64,000 nucleotides of DNA. It comes from Equus caballus (taxonomy: Eukaryota; Chordata; Mammalia; Perissodactyla; Equidae). The translations under genes were made by a program, and so were the position numbers. The notes beneath the pieces were generated by a model. It searched no databases. It was not told where the DNA came from and was given only the letters and a program-made list of their open reading frames with translations. Positions 26,701 through 36,100 of the stretch are shown piece by piece; positions within the stretch are counted from its first letter, which is position 1; each line of letters opens with the position of its first letter. The stretch spans positions 97,462,001 to 97,526,000 of the forward strand of contig NC_091684.1 of assembly GCF_041296265.1 (NCBI RefSeq), in the 5' to 3' direction.

Positions 26701-27269
26701 TCTAGGCTAGCACTTCATACCCATGATCCCTTCTGACCTTTACCACCACTCACTGGAATGTCAGGGCATCGAGGGTCAGAGAACTCGAGTGACTTGGTGA
26801 CAGTCACACGGAGAGCAGGTGGCAGAGCTGTGTGTCTTCAGAGCCTACCAGGAGCCTGCTCTTATACCAGATTCCTTGCAGGATTTCCAGGGAGTGGATT
26901 AAACTTTCTCCTGGCTGAATGGCCATGAGAAGGCCTGAACCCTGGATCTTGGTCATGCCCTGGGCAGGTGTCTCCCTTGCGAAGTCCCTTCCTCCCTCCC
27001 TCACCTTGCCTGGCTTGTCTCCCGGCTCCCAGCCTGCAGGCTGCATCCCACAGCTGCTGCTGTCAGAGGTCCCCTTGGGTCTAGGCACAGGAATAGGGTT
27101 GGGGGACCTCTCTTTGCCAGCTACACAGCTGCAGCCTGGGTTCTGGGAGCCCACTGGGTTCCTGCTCCACCCAAGCCCTGCCTGGCTCACCTTCCACCAG
27201 CAGCACCGTCCCCACGGCCAGCACCTCCAGCTCCCTGAAGCCGGTGGGCAGGGACCCGGACTCTGCCAT
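17203..27269 (-). CDS. RGR: Retinal G-protein-coupled receptor (RGR opsin), complete, 7 coding exons
   Basis: Join of complement exons 27191-27269, 25381-25537, 24143-24264, 21370-21523, 19870-19987, 17787-17900 and 17203-17334 gives an uninterrupted 291-residue protein, the length of human RGR. All introns are GT-AG. Family role: a non-visual opsin of retinal pigment epithelium and Muller glia that binds all-trans-retinal and photoisomerises it to 11-cis-retinal. Visible landmarks: seven hydrophobic helices; retinal-binding Lys255 in 'VAKTVPTINA' (helix 7); Cys88 and Cys161/162 as the likely extracellular disulfide; 'GRY' (112-114) where most class A receptors have E/DRY; 'NAVNY' (261-265) where they have NPxxY; a sequon at Asn172. 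Both motif departures are typical of RGR. Ser66, the site of the human retinitis pigmentosa change S66R, is intact. It is divergent from LRIT1, 2.7 kb away. Confidence 0.96.
17787..17900 (-). CDS. RGR: RGR coding exon 6
   Basis: 114 bases (38 codons) encoding residues 211-248: helix 6 with 'LLLCWGPYALLYLYA'. Being in phase 0 at both ends it can be skipped without a frameshift; the human 'RGR-d' splice form lacks this exon. Acceptor CCCCAG, donor GTACAG. Confidence 0.94.
18660..18990. other. CpG-rich patch in RGR intron 5
   Basis: Dense CpG by eye ('gggcgcgcgcagcgacctct', 'gggaggcggcggcgagcagg') in an intron between exons 5 (19870-19987) and 6 (17787-17900). No coding match. Could be an intronic regulatory element or a relic. 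Confidence 0.4.
19870..19987 (-). CDS. RGR: RGR coding exon 5
   Basis: Encodes residues 171-210: an N-glycosylation sequon (Asn172-Phe-Thr), helix 5 and the cytoplasmic segment 'RLMEQKLGKTGQLQ'. Acceptor CTGCAG, donor GTAAGG. It ends in phase 0. Confidence 0.94.
21370..21523 (-). CDS. RGR: RGR coding exon 4
   Basis: Encodes residues 120-171: helix 4 ('FLVFFVWLSSTFWAALPLLG') and extracellular loop 2 with the Cys-Cys pair in 'GTCCTLDYSKGD'. Acceptor CCACGCAG; a second AG lies 4 bases further in, but its use would break the frame. Donor GTGAGG. Confidence 0.95.
22295..22645 (+). mobile_element. MaLR (ERVL-related) solo LTR, MLT1/MST type, sense, in RGR intron 3
   Basis: 'tgctatggattgaatgttta', 'ggtggggcctttgggaggta'-like text and 'cctccagaactgggagaaat' follow the MLT1/MST LTR from end to end. 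An old, broken solo LTR fossil. Confidence 0.82.
22913..22975. repeat. (TG)n-rich simple repeat
   Basis: Two TG runs separated by 'cacatgtgagagtgcg', in RGR intron 3. Confidence 0.85.
23731..23768. repeat. (AC)19 microsatellite
   Basis: An uninterrupted 38-base AC run in RGR intron 3; likely length-polymorphic. Confidence 0.95.
24143..24264 (-). CDS. RGR: RGR coding exon 3
   Basis: Encodes residues 79-120, with the 'WPYGSEGCQAHGFQGF' extracellular edge, helix 3 and the GRY motif. Acceptor TCCACAG, donor GTACGT. Cys88 is the conserved helix-3 cysteine. Confidence 0.95.
24970..25140 (-). repeat. MIR SINE, antisense, RGR intron 2
   Basis: 'cctaggtgccaggcattgtt' at the left and 'aggattcagacccaggagcc' at the right give the MIR ends in reverse orientation. 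Confidence 0.65.
25381..25537 (-). CDS. RGR: RGR coding exon 2
   Basis: Encodes residues 27-79 (rest of helix 1, loop 1, helix 2). It contains 'FCKTPELRTPSHLLVLSLAV' and the disease-relevant Ser66. Acceptor ...TTTCAG, donor GTACCA; it ends two bases into Arg79. No open reading frame in this frame is long enough to stand out alone; the exon was recovered by matching the RGR protein. Confidence 0.94.
25790..25990 (-). repeat. MIR SINE, antisense, RGR intron 1
   Basis: 'cagtgctgagcactttacgc', 'gggaaactgaggctcagaga' and 'cacagctggtaagtggtgga' form a nearly full reverse MIR. Confidence 0.8.
27191..27269 (-). CDS. RGR: RGR coding exon 1
   Basis: Starts at ATG 27269 and encodes residues 1-26 ('MAESGSLPTGFRELEVLAVG' then TVLLVE), the extracellular N-terminus and start of helix 1. 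The donor is GTGAGC; one base of codon 27 is left over (phase 1). The start matches the human N-terminus MAETSALPTGF. Confidence 0.94.
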
Positions 27270-27330
27270 CCTCGGCCTTCCTCCCAGCCAGCCCAGCTTC
27301 TCTGTGGCTCCCCAAAGCCAGGCCCCTCCC

Positions 27331-27373
27331 TTTTAAAGGGCCATTCCACGTGCTGGCACATGCAGGTGATTAA
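27331..27373 (-). promoter_or_regulatory. RGR: Likely RGR core promoter: TATA-like box, CACGTG E-box, TTAATCA homeobox site
   Basis: Reading the minus strand toward RGR: TTAATC (27368-27373) fits the CRX/OTX2 core; CACGTG (27347-27352) is a perfect E-box of the type bound by MITF in pigment epithelium; TTTAAAA (27331-27337) is TATA-like, 62 bases before the start codon. This fits a short 5' UTR. Motifs are seen directly; factor binding is inferred. Confidence 0.5.
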
Positions 27374-28034
27374 GCTATACTTTGGGCTCCTTCTTGCTGC
27401 CCCCCCCACCCCTAAATTGTGCTTTTGGCCTGAACAGAAGGAACCCATTCACCAGTGGGACAGTGCAGCCTTTGTGAAAGCAGAATGGAGCCCTGGCTCA
27501 TTCACTGCAGCCCCGTCAGGCTGGATTAAGGTCCCAGCTGCCGAGTGGTGTGCGGCTGAGAGCCGAATTAGTAAGGAGTTGCATAACCAAGGGAGGGACT
27601 GGAGCTGCAGCTGTGCCTGAGAACTGAGGAGCCAGGCCCATCCCTGTGTGCAGCTGCTGACAAGCTGGACACCTGTGTGCATGCACGTGTATGTCCACAC
27701 GCTCACATGTGTCCTCACAAGCGACGGGGAAAGGATGATGGTTGGGAGGTCATCTGTTGTCATTGAAAGAACCCTGACTGGGACTGGAGACTGAAGGCCT
27801 GCTTCTGAGTCTGCCACTAACTAGCTACGTGCCCTGGGGTGGCACCACTGGGGTCTTTTCAGGTCCTCCTTTGCAATGAAGCCTCTGTTTCCACGGCCTG
27901 TTTAGGTCTCGGTTAGAAGCTTACATCATGGCTGTGGCCTCCGGGGCTGCCCTTCCTGACACCACACAGCACGTAAGCTACACAAGCATAAACATCTCCC
28001 AGGGTACCAGCTTGAGACAGAGAGGCTGGAGCAC

Positions 28035-28215
28035 GATCAGTGACAGAGCTCATGTTTATTGAGCGCTTGCTGGGGGCCAGGCGCTGTGCTAAGCGATCTT
28101 AGGATGACTCCGACAACTCCAGGCATTGGACACCACCATCCTTTCCATTTCACTTGAGGAAACTGAGGCTCCAAGAAGCGGCCTGAGGTCACGCAAGGAT
28201 TCATGGATGGAGCTG
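28035..28215 (-). repeat. MIR SINE, antisense
   Basis: 'tttattgagcgcttgctggg' and 'gaggaaactgaggctccaag' mark a clear reverse MIR. Confidence 0.75.
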
Positions 28216-29823
28216 AAACAAAAGCCCGGTCTCCTGTTCCCTGGGCTCCTGGTCAGGCAGCTCATTCTATTCCGCAAATGTCCGTTTCCCACGCCTTGCC
28301 TCTTGCTGGTCCCCACTTATATCCTGAGCACCCCTCAGGGCTGAGCGGACACCCATGTCCTCATGGAGGCCTTCCTTGGTAACCCACTTCCCCCTTTCCC
28401 AATTTCGATCTTGTATTACTGGTTAATACAGAAGTCAGGTTTTTTTTGTTTTTTTAATGCCTTCAAGATCCTAAAAGACCTCAAGGGAGAAGAGAAAGCA
28501 GGATAGGACCGGGAATCAGGGACAGAGTTCAGTGAGGCCGAAGAGAGAAGAGAAGGCATCTCCAATAGGATGAAGGAGGAGAAGGCAGGGATGTGGAAAG
28601 TGCAGGGCTGGCCTTTGGTTTGGGGAGGAGGGCGTAGGTGGGAAGCACTGAGCAAATCATAGTGGCTGGTTGGAAAGAGCAGAAGGCAGGGGAACAAACA
28701 TTTCCTGGAAGCCAATATCATCAAGACAGGCCTGCAAAGAGCTAGGCGCTTCCCGTGTGCAGGTGTCTACCTTGGTCACTCCTCACTGGTCTAGGCCTGC
28801 CTGGGCCCATGGGTGCGAGGGACTGAGGAACCTTCTGGAAAAGACAGGTAGAGCATGCTGAACCAGAAGCAGAGCCTTGGGGTCCAGTGTGAAGAAGGAA
28901 TGAGTGTAAGGTGGTGTCTGTGGTGGGAGGAGTTTGGAGGTAGGGAAAAATCAGTGAGCACTGGAAGGTCCTTCTCTAAAGACTCTGAGATCCCACTCTG
29001 GGACCTGCCTCAGAGTATGAGGACGGAGGAGAGGGCGCTCTCTGCTCTCACACAGACCCCTCGTGCCTTCGGCGTTGGTGGGAATGCCCAGAAGAGCTCC
29101 ACTCCAACAGTTGTGTCCTGGGACTGGGTGTCCATGGAGTACAGCAGCCTAAGAAGATTCACTGCCCATGGGAGACCCTTTGGAGGTCCCCCAGAAATAT
29201 CTGAATCTTCCCACCTCTTCTGCGAGCAGGTGCTTGTCAGTGCCAGCGAAATCGGATGCTTACTAGGCACGAGAGAGCTTCTGCTCCCAAAGGCTGTCAA
29301 GTTCTGGGAATGAACACCCTGAGGAGAGTAATGTTGCTTCCCTTTCTCAGATGAGGACACAGAGGCCAAGAGGGACCACATGTCTCACCCAAGCTCACAG
29401 CCTGTGAGTGAAAGAGCTGGCATTTCAATCCAGGCTGGCCTGGCCCCAGAGCTGGGCTCTTTCTAATGCCTTCACTGCTCTCATCTCATTGCATTTTCAC
29501 AATGAAATAGTGTGGCAGGAGAGAATTCCAATGGCCCTCATCAGAGGCTAGGGTCTGTCTTCATCTTCTCTGAGCCCATCTTCGTCTGTGCAGCCCCAGC
29601 CTGGCTGGCATGGGGTGGATTTGCAGGCGGGCAGCCCAGCCGGCCAGTCCAGCAGCCATTTGCCCCTGGGTGGCTGCCCACCTGCCCCGCCTTGCCATGT
29701 CCTGGCCTCTCTGGGCCTGGGGCTGATGCTACAGAAGGGGATCCCCCACCCCACCCCCGCTCTCAGGACCGGGTGATTCCAGGAAGCAATAAGCCGCTGA
29801 GTGCTGCGGCCAGGGCTCCCTCC

Positions 29824-29854
29824 CTAATCCCCAGACCGTCCTTGTTTATCCAAT
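29824..29854 (+). promoter_or_regulatory. LRIT1: Likely LRIT1 proximal promoter: CTAATCC and CCAAT
   Basis: CTAATCC (29824-29830) is an exact CRX/OTX-type site and CCAAT (29850-29854) follows it, 128-158 bases before the start codon. No TATA box is evident. The function is inferred from photoreceptor expression of the gene. Confidence 0.45.
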
Positions 29855-29981
29855 GGCCTCAGGTGGGGGTGTGGGGGCTGATGAGCCAGTGGGCAGCTGC
29901 TGGGCTTGCTGGGCCGGCAGGACAGAGCAGTCCAGGGATAGGCCCCTGCCCGGGCTACAGAGGAGCCAGGAGCCAGGAGCC

Positions 29982-30103
29982 ATGAGGGTGGCAGTGGGCA
30001 TGCTCTGGCTCCTGGCCCTCGGGGGGCAACCCCAAGCCCGGGGCTCCTGTCCTTCTCAGTGCAGCTGCAGCCTCCACGTCATGGGTGATGGCAGCAAGGC
30101 CAG
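29982..30103 (+). CDS. LRIT1: LRIT1 coding exon 1
   Basis: Encodes the signal peptide and the first LRRNT cysteines ('GSCPSQCSCSLHVMGDGSKA'). The start at 29982 matches the human N-terminus MRVALGMLWLLAL. A longer open frame upstream to 29853 has no support. Donor GTATGG; phase 2. Confidence 0.93.
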
Positions 30104-33100
30104 GTATGGCACCAGGTGTGTGGGAGAGGTAGCCCAGCCCCCATCGCTCTACCAGCTAGGCTGGATTGGTTGCAGGGGCCTCAGACCACGGCCAGGTGAG
30201 ATCCCCAGGGGTCCTAAGGGGCTGGTCTGTGCTGCATTATCTTCCAGCCAGCAGGGTGTGGCTCTGCCGGGGAGGTACCAAGTACCTTTATACATGGGGA
30301 TGGGGATGGGGCACAGGTGTGCCAGCTCCAGGAGACCCTTGCTGAATCCTCCTCCAGGATCCTGGTGGAGAGCAACCCCTCCTACGGGCACAGGAAGTCT
30401 CCCCTCACCTCTTTCTTTTCCTCTGCTTCCTTCCTTCCTCTCCGTCATCCTCTCTATCTTTGCAGCCCCTTCTTTCCCAGGCCTCTTCCATTCTCCTGCC
30501 TCACCTCCAATCACATATCAGGTATTTCTTACCACTCCACCCATGATGGGATCACCTGCCTCCTCATGCTCCCCCCCACCCCCATCACCACTTTTGGTCT
30601 CCTCTGTCCTAGCCCCCAGCAGCCTCAGCCTCAGCCCCTTTCTATGGGCTCCCGAAAAGCCAGGAGTGCCGATTCCCATGGAAGCAAGCCCCTCTCCACC
30701 CTCAGCCTCTTCTTGACTTTGCCCATCCCCCGTCTGAGCCTGGGAGCCCCTGCATCTCTCCTCCGCCTTCCACCACTGCGGCTCACGGTCCCTCGCTCCC
30801 TCGCTCTTCCACCACGGGCTCTGCTCTTTTTCCCTTCGGCGGTCTTTCACCCATCTTTCCTCCGACATCTTCAGCTCACCCATTAATGACCCCCTTTGCC
30901 TTTCTCAACTTGCTCAAGGATTTCAGCCCTGGCTCAGGGCCTTTCCTGCCATCTTCCCGGCCTTCTGGAATTCCATTCTCCCTTTCTCCCTTGTCTTAGA
31001 TGGGTGCTGGGGAGCCGCAGATGGTTTCTGATCCAGCGGCAGTGTTATCACTGAGACTCTTTCAGTGATCCTGGCAAAGGGTGTCGGGTGATTGGGTGTG
31101 AAGGGGAGGCAGAGAATGGAGAAGCGCCTCCAAGGAAGGACACCCCGTATTGACTGAAATGCGGGGAGAGCTCCATTTTTGGCCCAAATCTCTGATGCTC
31201 CAACTCATATAGATCATCTGAGGTGAGGATGCTCTCCCCAAGGGAAGCCCAGAGCTCTGAGCAGGCCAGGAGACAGCCCATGGCCACAGATAATGTGACC
31301 AGGGTGACCAAGAACCTCTCCTGCCACCCGCAGAGAGCACGGGGCTCCAAGTTACACAGCATCACTGGCCGACCTGGTCCTGGAACCCAAGGCTTCAGTT
31401 CTATTTCAGAACTCTTCTCATCTGATGATGCTGTCACAGGCAGGGACCAGGGGAGGGCTTCTGGTGGCAGGTTAGCCTTGGGATGGAAAGTGAAATTCCA
31501 AAGGCAGCTTCCAGGATCCCTAATGTCAGCCGGTGGCCATTCATTCCCTGAAGCCAGAGCCCTCAGCATCGGTTCCACCTGCCTGACAGGCCTACGGCTG
31601 ATGTGCACCAGCCTGTCTGCATGGAGTGTCCTGTGAGAGGAAGGAGGCCATGAAAGGCCAGGGCCCTGAGCTCCCCAATGGCCCTCGGCATAGACTGCAC
31701 AGTCAGACCAAGGCCCCTTCTGTGTCTCAGATGCCTCCTCAGCCCCCTCTGTAACCAGAGCCTCTCAGAGGGTCCAGTCCTTACATCTGAGCAGCCTGGG
31801 TGACCTGTTCCTGCTCCACGCTCCCCTACTGTGAGCAGAGCATGTGCACCTGTGGGTACTGGAGTTGTGTCCCCACATCTAGACAGATGTGTTCCCACGC
31901 TCTTTGTGCCCAGTTTGCCTCGCCAGGAGTCACGCTGTTGGCCCGTGCTGGTCCCTTATTGGTTTCTCTGGTCCCTCCCATGACCGTCTTTCCCCTTTCC
32001 AGGACATCTTCTCCCATCAACTCCCTTCCTCCCACGTACATCCAGACCTTCCCCTTGTGACACCCAGCCCTTTAGTATCATTGAAGATATCATTGCCTCC
32101 AGTGCTCTTTCTTCCTTAGCTAGACGACAAGCTGTCTGGGGACAGGGGCTGTGGGTCTGATATTCTTCGGAATCTCCACAGCACCCATCACTCAGTAGGG
32201 GTCCCACGGGTGTCTGAAGAATATGAGTGGGTGGAAGTAACTGTCCCTTTTGCTGGCACCGTTGATAAGGAAAAACAAGCCCAGACCAGCTGACTTTGAG
32301 TCGAGTGTGGAGGGAAGCTGACGGATGCTGGTGGAGCGTGTGTGTTACTCAGGAAGACCAGAGATGAGGCATATGTTATGACATGACCTCCCTCAGCAAA
32401 GTGCAGCGTGACCAGCGCCCCCACCTCGTCCAGTGTGCACAGAGCAGCCCCCAGGTGACATGGGCTGCACAGCAAGGCCCTCATGCCCAGCTTCCAAGTT
32501 TTATCTTCTCGAGAATCTTTCCCTTTTTGGCTTATGTGGGTGTGACAGCATATAACACAGCCCCGAAGTGTAGGCTCCTTGAAGCCAGCGAGTGCTTCCT
32601 TCTCTCCCTCTTTCCTCTGCTTTAGTGTCAGACTCAATAGAACAAGGTTTAAGAAATGTCTGTTTGGGCAGAAGGAGCTGGTAAGACTGCCCCGTCTCCT
32701 TCTAGTTCTGAGCTGCAGGAGTTTAGGACCGTGGTCCAAGCTCTGGCTCCTACAGGTGATGGGTACGTGGAGCTGGCACACATAGTGCCTCATTTACACT
32801 CCGAAACCACCCTGTGAGGTGCAGTCTATTATTATGGGAAACGGAGGCAAAGAGAGGTTAGGTAATACACTCACGGACACACAGCCGGCAAGCAAGGAGC
32901 CCAGATGTGAATCGACTTGCTGGGCTGCAAAGTCCTGGCTCTTACTCACCTTGATCCTCTCCTGGTTCCTCAGAGTCAGGAGAGGCTGAGGTGCTAATGC
33001 CCTTGGTATATGTTTTAAAAAATGAAGAAAAGCCAAAATGGTTACAAAAACGGAGGTATACTTTGAGAAAGGACCATGTTTAACACACATATGCCATGCG

Positions 33101-36100
33101 AGGATGCACAAGATGATCCAGGATTTATGTATCCAAGCGCTGCAGGTAGTATGGGCTGGAAGGGGACATAACAGTTTAAGCTCGAGGTCCTTCAGGCCAG
33201 TGACAGAGACGGAACGGCCCTCTAGGGACCCCTGTGACAGGCTCTGGAAGCAAGAACCCCCACAAAGAGCAAACAGTGGGCTGCTTGTGCCCACCCGTCT
33301 CCAGGGCTCACCACAGCGCGGAGCCTGGGTTTAGGGGCCTCCGTTCCGTGCAGACCAGGGGCCTCTGGAAGCGGGGTCGGGTCGACAGGACCCTCACTCA
33401 TCTCTCCCCATTTCCGTGTCCAGGACGGTGGTGTGCGACGACCCCGACATGACCCTGCCGCCCGCGGCTGTGCCCGCGGACACCAGCCGCCTGCGCGTGG
33501 AGCGCACGGCCCTGCGCAGGCTGCCCGGGGCCCCCTTCGCGCCGCTCGGCCGCCTGGAGCAGCTCTGGCTGCCCTACAACGCGCTGGCCGAGCTCAGCGC
33601 CCTGGCGCTGCGGGGCTTGCGGCGCCTGCGGGAGCTGCGCCTGCCCGGGAACCGCCTGGCCGCCTTCCCCTGGCCGGCGCTCCGGGACGTGCCCCAGCTG
33701 CGCCTGCTGGACCTGCAGGCCAACTGTCTCGCCGCCGTCCCGGCCGAGGCGGCGCGCTTCCTGCGCAACCTCACCTTCCTCGACCTCTCCAGCAACCAGC
33801 TGCTGAGGCTCCCGCAGGAGCTGCTCGCCGCCTGGGCGCCCCTGCAGACTGCGCCCTTCCTCCCCGGCCACCGCGCCAGGCTGGTCCTAGGTAAGGGGGC
33901 ATCCTTCTCTGGGCAACAACTTGCAGAGCCTTGGGGTCTTCGTGACATTCCCAGGCCTCTCTGAGTCTGGATTCCTTGGCTGGAAAAGAGCAACCATACC
34001 TGCCTTCTGGGTTGGAGTGACGATTGAGTGAGAGGCGCACGTGGGCGGGTGGAGGAGCGCAAGCATCGTGTCACACGGCCACAGTTGAAGTCCCAGCGTT
34101 GCCTATGACTACCTGTGCGTCCTGGAGAAAGTTACCTAGCTTCTCTGTGCTTTGGCTCCCTTCTTTAAAGAGAGGATGATAATACCTACCTCAAAAGGTT
34201 GGAGTTGTAGGTAAAAAGACAGAGCTTAGCACGCATTAGGTACATGTGGCAGGTACAGTGATGTGCCATCCAGATGCCCATCAAGGTAGGACTGGCTGCC
34301 CAGTTTCTGGGGTCACTTTCGGAAGCAGCCTTCAGTGGTCAGCCCCACTGGGGAGAGCCTCAGCTGCAGAGCAGGCTCTCCCATGGCCACATACCCTTTC
34401 TGGGAACCACCCTCATCCAAAGATGCGACAGGTAGGAGCCGGCTTGGGAGGACTCTGATGGGCTCTTTCAACTCCACAGCCCCTGGGGTTCACTCGGCCC
34501 CCATCCCAGGCCCCTGTCTCCTCCCGCTTCCTTCCTTTCTCCCTTAATACAAACCCTGAAGGCTAATCTTCTCAGAGTCAGCTTCTAGTCCAACTTCCAA
34601 CTGTCTTCAAAGCACGTGAGTCCGCTGCCCCTGCAGCGTCTCTGAGAACGGGGTAGTCTCACATGGAAGGTCCTGCTCTTTGCTCACTGGTCCATCCCTA
34701 CTGGGCATTTGTGTTAGTGTGGCCCTGAGGTTTCCCTGAACTCCTTCTAGCCCCCTCGTAGAACTTGACCCTCCCCACCTCCCAGGGGGGCAATAGTGCA
34801 AGGATGATGACCTTTGTTTTACAGGTCAACAAACGTAACCTAGGGTGAGTCAGGGGTGGGTTTGGGCATGGGGCTCCTGTCTTACAGGCTGGTTCTCTTT
34901 CCCCTGTCCCATGAGGGGATGGGAACCATGATGGGCTCCTGGAGGGCTGGGTGGTCAGTGGTGGGTGGGGAGAATCAGAAGAGAGACCTCACCTCTTGGG
35001 CGGGATGTGCCTGGAGCATGCCGTGGCTCCTGTTGGGTCCAGCACTGGAGTCTGGGGCAATCTCAGAGTGGTTTGGGGCAGCTCCTGCCCTGAGGTCTGG
35101 GAGCGTCTCTTGGGACAGACTCTCTGGTCACCTCACTTCCTAGAAACAAGGCAGGGAACAGCAGGCCCCGTTCCAACTCCATCCACCCTATAGACTTTCT
35201 TATCAAATAAAGGACAGTGTATAGTGTAGTACTTATATGGAAAAAATTGTTGTTTATTTGAAAATCAAATTTAACTGGGTGTCCATTTTTTTTTCTATAT
35301 CTGGTAAGTCTATTCCAACAACCATGTCAGGCAGCCAGGGCAAGGGGTGTTGACCAGGTGTTACAAATAAGGAAAATTAGGTACAAGAGACCGTCCAGGT
35401 CACGTGGCCTGGAGCTGGTACCCTGAGACTCAGTTTCCCTTTTTCTTTTTTTTTTTTTTTGAGGAAGATTAGCCCTGAGCTAACATCTGCCGCCAATCTT
35501 CCTCTTTTTGCTGAGGAAGCCTGGCCCTGAGCTAACATCCGTGCCCATCTTCCTCTACTTTATATGTGGGATGCCTACCACAGCATGGCTTGCCAAGTGG
35601 TGCCATGTCCACACCCGGGTTCAGAACCGGTGAACCCCGGGCTGCCAAAGCGGAACGTGTGAACTTAACTGCTGTGCCACCGGGCCGGCCACTCGCCTTT
35701 CTATTTCATTGACTCCTTCCTTTTCCTAACAAACCAATGGTTTAACAGATGAACTAGATCTCCTTTCCTGCCCGAGGCGCCTACCTGGCCTGGAGGGTGA
35801 CAGGTCGGGGCATAACTCATTCTGGAAAATTAATTTTAGTTTTAATTACACAAATTATTCATGAATATATGTAAACATTCAAAATATTACAGAAAAGGCT
35901 AAAGACCTTTTTGTCCCCTCTTCTGATTCCAATTCCTTCTCTCCCCCTAAAAGGCAGCCACTGTTATGTTTCTTTGCATGTTCCCTATCTTTTACGGTGC
36001 ATTTACATACACATACTTACTTATATACATGCGCATAGAAATCTTATCTGTGTTTTACATTAAATTTTGTCATATTGTACCTATAAACCAGCACTAACTG

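Larger units (their letters stand above)
27270..29981. other. Divergent RGR-LRIT1 intergenic interval
   Basis: 2.7 kb between the two start codons. Promoter-like motifs lie at both ends; the middle holds MIR pieces (27750-27850 sense, 28035-28215 antisense, 29300-29440 antisense). No exon recognised. Confidence 0.6.

Noticed and set aside
26804-27620. 214- and 233-codon frames on opposite strands near RGR exon 1
   Set aside because: They overlap each other and the RGR first exon in other frames; composition looks like random GC-rich DNA.
30149-30886. Ser/Pro-rich frame extending from LRIT1 exon 1 into intron 1, and others there
   Set aside because: A good donor (GTATGG at 30104) and an exact fit to exon 2 explain LRIT1. 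The read-through is low-complexity Pro/Ser text without features.
33398-33894. 153-codon sense and 157-codon antisense frames over LRIT1 exon 2
   Set aside because: Ala/Arg/Gly/Pro-rich shadows of a CpG-rich exon; the LRR protein frame is clearly the real one.
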